Shown here piece after piece: positions 55,939-64,000 of a stretch of 64,000 nucleotides of DNA; the first letter of the stretch is position 1; each line of letters starts with the position of its first letter. The position numbers were made by a program, and so were the translations under genes. The DNA is taken from contig NW_025062476.1 in the NCBI RefSeq assembly GCF_000002995.4, forward strand, positions 3,529,001 to 3,593,000. The letters run 5' to 3'. Source of the DNA: Brugia malayi (lineage: Eukaryota > Nematoda > Chromadorea > Rhabditida > Onchocercidae). The notes under the pieces were generated by a model, which was not told the origin of the DNA, made no database searches, and saw only the letters and a program-made list of their open reading frames with translations.

Positions 55939-58900
55939 AAAAAAATCATTTTAAATTTTCCGATTCATCTACCTTATCCTTTTTTTATTTTTTTTTTTCT
56001 CTTTTCATCATTTTTGTGTTACTTTTTTTCCATCTTCATCCATTCATAAAATCTCATTTTAGTGATGATAACATACAGTTAAATTGTCGAATTGCAAGGA
56101 AGGAGAAAAAATAAAAATGAGAAAAGAATTTTTGTGTAAACTTTTGATAAAACCTTTTTTTTAAATTTCATTTTTTTTCTTTGTTCCATTTATAGCAATT
56201 GATAGTTGCAGTAATAGCACTAAGTTCATTTGTAATACATCAAGAAATGAATAATGCTCTCTGATCATTCTGGTTTTGATCCAGTCTAATCCAGTTTGAT
56301 CCGGTTCAGGTCAATTCCATTTTTGTATAATGCATTAAACTGATTAAAATTACATAGCAGTTTTAGCTTTCTTTTTTATTTTTTACTTTCATTTCTATTT
56401 TTCTTCACTGTGAAAATAAGTGAAAGATAATTTTTTAATTAGTAATTTTATTCTTTGTGTTTTTGAACTTTATAATCTCATCCTGTCATATCGTTCAAAA
56501 TATCACTTCCTACTATCAGCTTATCATAATTCACTCTCGTCATTAATTTTTCTCAAGCTCCCATTTTGATCAAGCTTACAAACTTCTTCGAATCACACTT
56601 TTTTTTAGAACTTTTTACTATAACTTTCTTTTTTCATTTTTTTGTTCTAACCAGTTGAATAATTCTAAATTATCTATGATGTAGCAGTAAATTTAAAATA
56701 ATCAATAATTATTCATGAAATATTAGACTCGTTAATAGTATTTGAATTGAAATTTCAATTCCAACTGACTACAATTTTTTATAAAAATTTATTAAAAACT
56801 TGAAAGATTTTCCTTTGGTAAGCAATGATTAGCAATTTGATGAAATAAATTAATGGACAATCTATACTTATAAAAATTGATTTTCAAATCATTTCGAATA
56901 GGTCAATCATTCGTTGACCCATTGTTATGTTACGCGAATATTTAAATCCAAATAATAGTACTATTCAAGGCCAAAGAGGTAAAGAAGGCTAACTACCCAA
57001 TTAATACGTTAGAATACAATTAATTTGAAATTATTTGCACAAGTTTTTAACTATCAAATACCTTCTTTTCTAAAATTATTTTAAATTTTATTTCTTAACA
57101 AAATCAATAAATAATTTCTTTCTTCTTTGATAGCTAACTCTCATACAAAATATAATTTAATGATGAATGAATTTTAGTTTAAGGTGCTAAAATGCATTAT
57201 TTTGTTTCATTCATCTCTCAGTAATAGAAAAAATTTGAGATAAATTGAGAATTCCTTTTACACCGATCGTTGTGCATCGGAATTCTAACAAAGGACAGTT
57301 AGAGAGTAAAGGAATTGTTGTGTTTGTTGACAAAATATGACAATGTTCTCTCTTTATTTTTTTTTTCCTACAATAATAATTAGAACTATTCAACAATGGT
57401 GACAACAATTATTTGATTTGGGTGACACAAAAAGGTCAGTGATTCTGATAAAAGCTTTTCGTTTCATTATTTTTGTTTTAGGAAGAATTTTAAATAAATT
57501 TTTCTCTCCAATTTTCTACTTAATTTATAAAATAGATGAAATTTAAGTTTCAACAACACTTATTAAATTTCATTTTAACACTATTTCACATATTTAATTA
57601 TCTGATCTTTTTTTTTTTTTCATTCAAATTGAAATGAAAATATGAAAAAAAAATATTAATGATGTAATTTGCCTCCAATGTTACATTATAAGTTACACAT
57701 CACTTATTTTCTGTCTGTCGTATTTTAAATAAAATTTAATAAATAAAATTCGTATTTCAAACAGAATTCCTTATTTTCATTTAAACTCTATTAATTATTG
57801 TTTGGAGCTCAGCAAAATTACTTGTTCCTAATGGCAAAAAAATATGACAAATTTTAAATAATATTATTTTAAACAAATTCTTTCAAGTCACCTAAATATG
57901 TAAGCTACATGCAATTTTCCGGAATAACATATAACGATTATTCTTTGATGCCTTCTAATTTCTGAACACTAGTAGTACCGGATTATCCGTAAAATTCATG
58001 AAAACATCCTGAAAGAATCTCACATATACAATAATTCCTGACAAATATACCATTTCGAGAATTCAATCTCGCACAAATCCAGGAAACACAGTAGTTTCTT
58101 TTTTTTCATAATAATTACAAAAAATACATTCATTAAAAGAATTTTTGCTCTCAAATTTCCAAAAAAATATAACAAATTAATTTTATGATTCTCGAAAAGA
58201 AAGAAAAAATTTTATTAGTTTCGCATTATAGTTTTGTTACACTAATTCCAATCAAAATTAATTCGATCAGACTGATTTAACTCCATCCATAGTTCTAATT
58301 TTCAGCTTTTGTTTAAAATTTTCCAGGATAAAACATGTTGCAATTTTAATTAATTAATTAATTAATTGATAGTTAATTAATTACTTAATTTTACCATCAT
58401 AGTCATTTTAAACAAAAATAGTTTCGTTTTTTTTGTAACAATATTTATCAATTCAAATAGGACTTGTTCCACCTAAATTTGATAAATTTTATAAAACATG
58501 AAAAAATTCTAAATTAATTATTGTTTAGTTCATTTTTTCTTTGTATGTTTTTTGATTGTTATCTTCAAAATTTATTTCTTTAAATTAGTTATCATTTTTA
58601 CAGTGATAAATTTTGTAAAGGACAAGAAAAGGAAATGATGTTGTAATATAAATGACTAAACCATTACTAAACATTCTATTTTCGAATAGAATGTCACTTC
58701 CTTTTATACCATTATCTAATCACTTATCAATATTATCAAATTGAGGAAGATAACAAATGAATTATCTAATTACTATCGCTACTGCAAACTGTTAAACTGC
58801 TAAACTGTTTATTTATTTATTTTTTTTTTTTTTTTCTAAAACTTGTTAACTGTTTAATATAAAGTTTTCTTTTCATTTGGTTTTAATTTTATATAATAAA

Positions 58901-60177
58901 AAAAAAAATTTTTTTTTTTTTGAAAGTTAAACTGATTAATAACCGGAAAGACAATAAAAAAAACAACATAATGCAACAGGAATTCTCCCATATGATAAAG
59001 AATTATCATTTATCAATATCATTAGATTTTTATCTTGCAAATCTATCACTTGCTGATCTCATTAGAAAGTCAAATGAGACACTGTCTTATTTATGGATGG
59101 CACTGAGTTATCACTTTTTGCGCCTAACATATTGCTTACATTTTTATATTCCATTTTATTACATCTTTTTTTTTTTGCTTTCTTGTCTTTCTTCCTTTTC
59201 CATCCTTTTTTTTTTTTTTTTTTGCTTCCATTTTCTGCTCCTCTTATTCCATCCCATAAATTAGATAAGTAAAATTTTTGATGACAAATATCAAATAAAA
59301 TGACAGTTCCGGAATTTAATTTCTTTTACATTGCACAAATGAAAAAAGTCATATCAATTGCTACGTGCAAATCGATTCACATCGGTTGGTGACAAGTTTA
59401 AATTTCATAATTTTTTTTATTTTTGTTATTTTTAAATAAAATCCAATAGAATTGTTCAAAACATACTTTAAAATATTGCTGGATTAATGAATGAATCTTT
59501 GGTTCATTAACTGGTTTATTGATTAATTGATTGATAACTGATGAATGATTGATCAATGACAGATAAGTTTAAATATCATTTATGATCAACTAATTACATT
59601 ATACCATCTATGATAGTATTAATTATTTTAATCTAAAAGTTTGTAAATTTTGTAAAAAAAATTTCATGAATGTTTAGCAATGTTCAATTTTCAATTTCAG
59701 TAATTTCTATTAGTTCTTCATGAAAAAAATAAAAATAAAAATAAAATAAAAGTTTAAAAAAAAAAAAATTTGATGCACTTAAAAAATTTTTCCTTTTTTT
59801 CCATATTTTAGTACCTTGCAATTACTTACTTAATAGTTCGGGCTAGACGCTTATTCCATTTTGAAAATGACATTAATAATGAATCATTTAGCATAAGTTT
59901 TTTTTTTTTTTTTAAATATTAAAATGAAAAAAACTTTTCGAAAAAATTAAAACAATTAGTAAGCGTTATTTTCTTTTGAGTAATTGTTATCTGTTCAAAA
60001 ATGTTTTGTTACATATATATTTTGTTCAAAAGTAACTTTATACTGTTATAAATGAGGAAATTTTCATTGAAATGAGTACACCGATAGATAATTTGAAGGT
60101 CAATCACTGTTAAATTAGTAATTTCAACTAAAACTTTTCTCTTCTTCTCTTCTCTCCTCACATGTTTCTTTTACCCA

Positions 60178-60217
60178 TCTCTCTCTCTCTCTTTCTCTCC
60201 CTCTCTCTCTCTCTCTT
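60178..60217. repeat. CT microsatellite
   Basis: A (CT)n tract of about 40 bases with TTTC and CCCT interruptions. Confidence 0.9.
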
Positions 60218-61799
60218 CATGTTTCTCTTTGACATTTTGAAACTTCATTTGATGAGTTGTGCATTAAAATTTAGCAGCCAATTAGTAAATCACAATATTT
60301 TAGTATATCATTTTTAGATGGTACATTTTCACTCTCTCAATAAACTATTCCACATTTTAATGCTCCATTCGAGATAGTTTTTAAAATTTGCAAAAAAAAA
60401 AAAAAAAATTAATTTCTTTCTCCTTGAAATATACTTTCATTCATATATTTTTATACGCTAATATTTCATCACTAATTGATTTTTCTTCCTCTTTTTTTTT
60501 TCACAATTTTAAAAAAAAATTTTGTAAATGTTTTAATTTAAATAAATTACTTAATGATAAATATTACTGAAAGCATCACAATCGATCACTATAAAATCAC
60601 ATCAATTTTCAATTTCTTAATATTAATTGAATAATTTTGATCTAATCAATAAATTCATATTTGTATAACAGCCATATCTGTAAATCATGTAAGGTTGCTT
60701 TAATGAAATGAAATAATTGTAACAATCCATTCTTGCATCATATTTTTAAATATAATTTGTTAGATTCAATCTTGGTTACTACTAATTAATTAATTAATTT
60801 TTGATGATAGTTGAATAAGTTTACGATTGTAATCACTCTTGTATCCAAAATGCTTGTAATTAATGCCTTTAGCCGCACTCCCAGTTTTATTTTTATGCCA
60901 GAAATTTGTCCAAGGAAATTTATCGTGAAACTTTATTAGAAATTGAAGATTAATGGAAGAAAATAAAGTAAGAATAACTGAAATATTTAAGAGTGCAATA
61001 TTTTATATTTAATATATCATTCAATACTTTTTTTCCCGGGATATTTCTCGAAATATCTTGGCACTTTCATTAATTTCAAATTTCTTCTAATCACAGTTTG
61101 TCTGAGTTCTAATCCGCTTAGAAATGATTAATGAAATAAATTAAAAAAAAAAAAAAAGAGAAAGCTTTACAAAATAACCGAATATATTACCGTTATGCAA
61201 AAGAATTTTTTAAAATTTCCATTCCTTGATTAAACACTGATATCACTTATTTCACGTATCACTTCTCGTCACGGCTTTAACATAATAGATTTTACATAAC
61301 ATTTTCTCATTTAATTGTCCCTCATTCTATTGAATTCCTTATATTTGTCCTATCGATATCTTTGACCGGAAATTCTGAAAGTGATATGATATCATTAATT
61401 GCTAAATATAGGCATCCTAAATGGATTTAATAAGATTACTAACATATTAATTTGCTAAAATTTCATTTTCCTTTTCTAATCTTTCATCGTTTTCTTTTCT
61501 GAGCCACAAATGTTAATTTGTTGTCGAAAAATTACTAATTGTAAAATATGGTGCCAACTTGTCGCTGTTGCCGAAAAGTAAGAAATTGAATAAAAAGACT
61601 TTCCGACCATTCATTTATTTCAGAACTAATTGTTTATTTGTTTGCTGTATCTATTCAACCACTTGTCTTTATTTGAGTAGTAAAAAGGATACAGTCTATT
61701 TGGCATAAAGCAATTGTAGTAGTTTAGTTGTTATTGTGTTGCCGATTGTTTGATCTCTTTGCAAATTATTTTTGTAATACAAAAATTGGTAATACTTAT

Positions 61800-61905
61800 T
61801 GTATTATTATTATTATTATTATTATTGATGTTAATATTAGTATTAGTATTAATAATGATGTTAATATTACTACTAATATTGATATTAGTATTAGTATTAG
61901 GATTT
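61800..61905. repeat. ATT and TATTAG-type tandem repeats
   Basis: An (ATT)n array is followed by imperfect GATGTTAATATTA and TATTAGTATTAG units, mirrored by TACTACTAATATTGATATTAG. It is low-complexity noncoding DNA. Confidence 0.8.
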
Positions 61906-64000
61906 AATAGTGAGTAGTAAAAGAGTAATAGTAGTTTATTGGGGAAATATTGGTATGTAATAGTGACATGGTACCCATTTTACAATCCCATTCTACTGTC
62001 ATTTTGTCGCAATACTTTTATGGAAGAGAGAATTACAGTAAAGCCAGGTGACCTTTTTCAGAAATGTTTTATGATACCTCTATTATCCGATCTTTCTTTA
62101 TAATGTATAATGATCTTAAAACTCATGAAAATAGTGTAAAGAATAATATGTCAAGCAATTTTTTGATCATTTTTCATTTTTTTTTGTTATTTTTCATTAT
62201 TTTTTCATCATTTCAATCATTATTTTTTAAATTAATAACTTCGAGTTTAAACATTTGATTTATTGCATAAATTTTGTGAATATGAGAAATTGTTTCATTA
62301 AAAAATTATTCTGTAAAAGTTATAATTTTGAAACAATATATCACTAAAAAAGTGTGAAATGTCGAGGAAGGAATTCAATTTTCTTATCAAAAGTAAATAA
62401 CAAATGACGAATAAAACAATTGGATAAATTTTTGGTAAAGCAATATTTGATGATAATATGATGGATCGTTGAATTTTATTTCTTCATGCAATAAATTGCT
62501 TAAATATACTTGAAAATGCGTGGCGCTTTTTATCATTTATCTATAGCAATGGGCGGAATTGTCAAAACTATAGCGCAAAGAAATCTTTCTGATTAATTAT
62601 AGTTGTTATTATATGGACATGAATGTATGCAAATTTTATATTTTATAATTGCTAATTATTTGCTAACTTCAATTATTGCCCTATCATTGTTAGTCAGATT
62701 TAATCAGAAATAATTTAACCATTTTTCGAATCATACAATTATTTAAGAGAATTGGAATAGTATCATATTTCAAGAAGTAATGAGTAGTATTTTGAGTACC
62801 GATAACATCATTCAAATTGTTAGCATTTCATCCACTTCAGACCGGTTAGTTTATTTTACATCATTGTCACTCATCATCAATCCTTTTCTTAAATTCAGTT
62901 CATCCGGAAATTATTGATTCAGTTCATCCTAATCCTGTTTTACATTTTGTTTTGAATATTATTTTGCATTGAAATTTTTTCTTAATTTTTTTTCTTAAAT
63001 CGTGCAATTTTTTTTTTTTTGTAGTGTTTGCTTTGATTCTTGAAATTGAAATACTCGACTATCTTTTCCAGTTTTATAAATGCTTTCATCTTCAATTACT
63101 TAAATATTTCATCATTTTTTTTTTAATTTATTATTTTAAAATTTACACTGATTTGATTTTTTTCTCTAATTTTGAACTCAGAAAAAAATTTTTTAATAGC
63201 AATTAACTTTCTAATCACTATTTTGTACTCTTGATTCCATTGTAAAAATTATTCGATTCAATTTTTTAGTATCTCTCTTCACAATTTCATTTCAGTTGCT
63301 TATCAAAGTGACATCGCATAATTTATTAATTTATACTTTTTATTTTCACAGTAGCATATAATTAGTTGTTTTATCTCAGACACATTAATTCCTTAATTCT
63401 GGAATTTTTTTCATTTGATATTATTTATATTAAATATATGACATCATGCAAACGATTAATTTTTGTGATCGGAAAGAAAAGAAAAAAAAGCATAACATCA
63501 AAAGATACAAAATTTATGAAAAATTTATATTACGAACTATGAGGGGTGAATAAATCCATTACACATCGCATAGAAACTATATAAAATGTATTTTTATTTT
63601 TTTTTTTTTTAGTATAATTATTTTCTAATTCAGTTCTCATTTCTCGTATTAACAAAATATTTATGACAATAAATTGAGTTGAACATCAACAATGATGTCA
63701 TTAATTCAGAAAAAAAAAGTAGGAAAATTATTTTTTTTTTTTTGAAGGACATCAAATTTCAATTACTAATAGAAAAACACACAATGAAATTGACCGTTCG
63801 ACCGATGATTTAATTTTTAAAGAATTGCAACCATTTGAGATTGCTGTTTGATAGTGTGAAAGAATATTTAGATTTAGGTCATTTAGTCAAATGAATGGAT
63901 TACGATGTGTGTTGAGTAAAGTGAAGACTGAACTTCCGTTATTTCTTGATCAAATGTGATCAATCGTTAGGTTTAGATGTAAACAAATTTCAATTAATTG

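Larger units (their letters stand above)
54827..64000. other. AT-rich gene-poor region with simple repeats
   Basis: No supported gene over about 9 kb. Contents: GA tract 55894-55938, TTAA-type repeats 58351-58385, CT tract 60178-60217, ATT and TATTAG-type repeats 61800-61900, a two-copy ATTCAGTTCATCC repeat (62893 and 62917) and many poly-T/poly-A runs. Open frames of 60-114 codons are Phe/Ile/Leu-rich. Confidence 0.6.

Noticed and set aside
1..64000. CRISPR arrays, prokaryotic operons, transposase or reverse transcriptase genes
   Set aside because: None seen. Repeats are simple sequence or two-copy local duplications, and no mobile-element protein motifs were found in any open frame.

Overview
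This window is eukaryotic nuclear DNA. It is roughly three quarters A+T by eye, with many short exons, T-rich TTTTCAG-type splice acceptors, long homopolymer runs and no bacterial gene layout. The gene content (a multi-WH2 verprolin-like protein, a MADF-domain protein, a small acyl-CoA-binding protein, VPS15) and acceptor signals placed just upstream of start codons, as expected for spliced-leader trans-splicing, point to a nematode. An AT-rich parasitic (filarial/spirurid-like) species is my best guess; that is inference, not proof.

Layout. 1-15.9 kb is an AT-rich, gene-poor stretch with a few possible small exons, including candidate terminal exons of a plus-strand gene. 15.98-21.93 kb (+) is an actin-binding protein with four WH2 modules and polyproline; its spliced leader would carry a 35-codon upstream ORF. 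21.9-25.9 kb is empty apart from small repeats and a run of 14 Gs. 25.9-28.2 kb is compositionally distinct, with higher GC, a diverged tandem repeat, a 59-codon ORF behind a splice acceptor, and a large TATG/CATA microsatellite field. 28.8-33.07 kb (+) is a five-exon MADF transcription-factor-like gene. Only 70 bp beyond its stop lies the stop of a convergent four-exon gene (33.14-34.89 kb, -) that I assembled from exons and recognise as an acyl-CoA-binding protein with an N-terminal hydrophobic segment. 35.85-47.64 kb (+) is a complete 28-exon vps-15 (PIK3R4/p150), with pseudokinase-like kinase domain, HEAT region and WD40 propeller; the joined reading frame is about 1369 residues. 49.07-50.97 kb (-) is a four-exon gene for a 132-residue protein that is about 20% tyrosine. 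52.2-52.4 kb (-) is one probable terminal exon of an unknown gene. The rest to 64 kb is AT-rich with simple repeats and one possible signal-peptide exon at 54.68 kb.

The genes do not form an obvious pathway. VPS15 is the regulatory subunit of the class III PI3-kinase (VPS34) complex for endosomes and autophagy; the ACBP gene is divergent from it and shares its upstream region. All multi-exon models were built by hand from splice signals with phase checking at every junction; no database search was possible.
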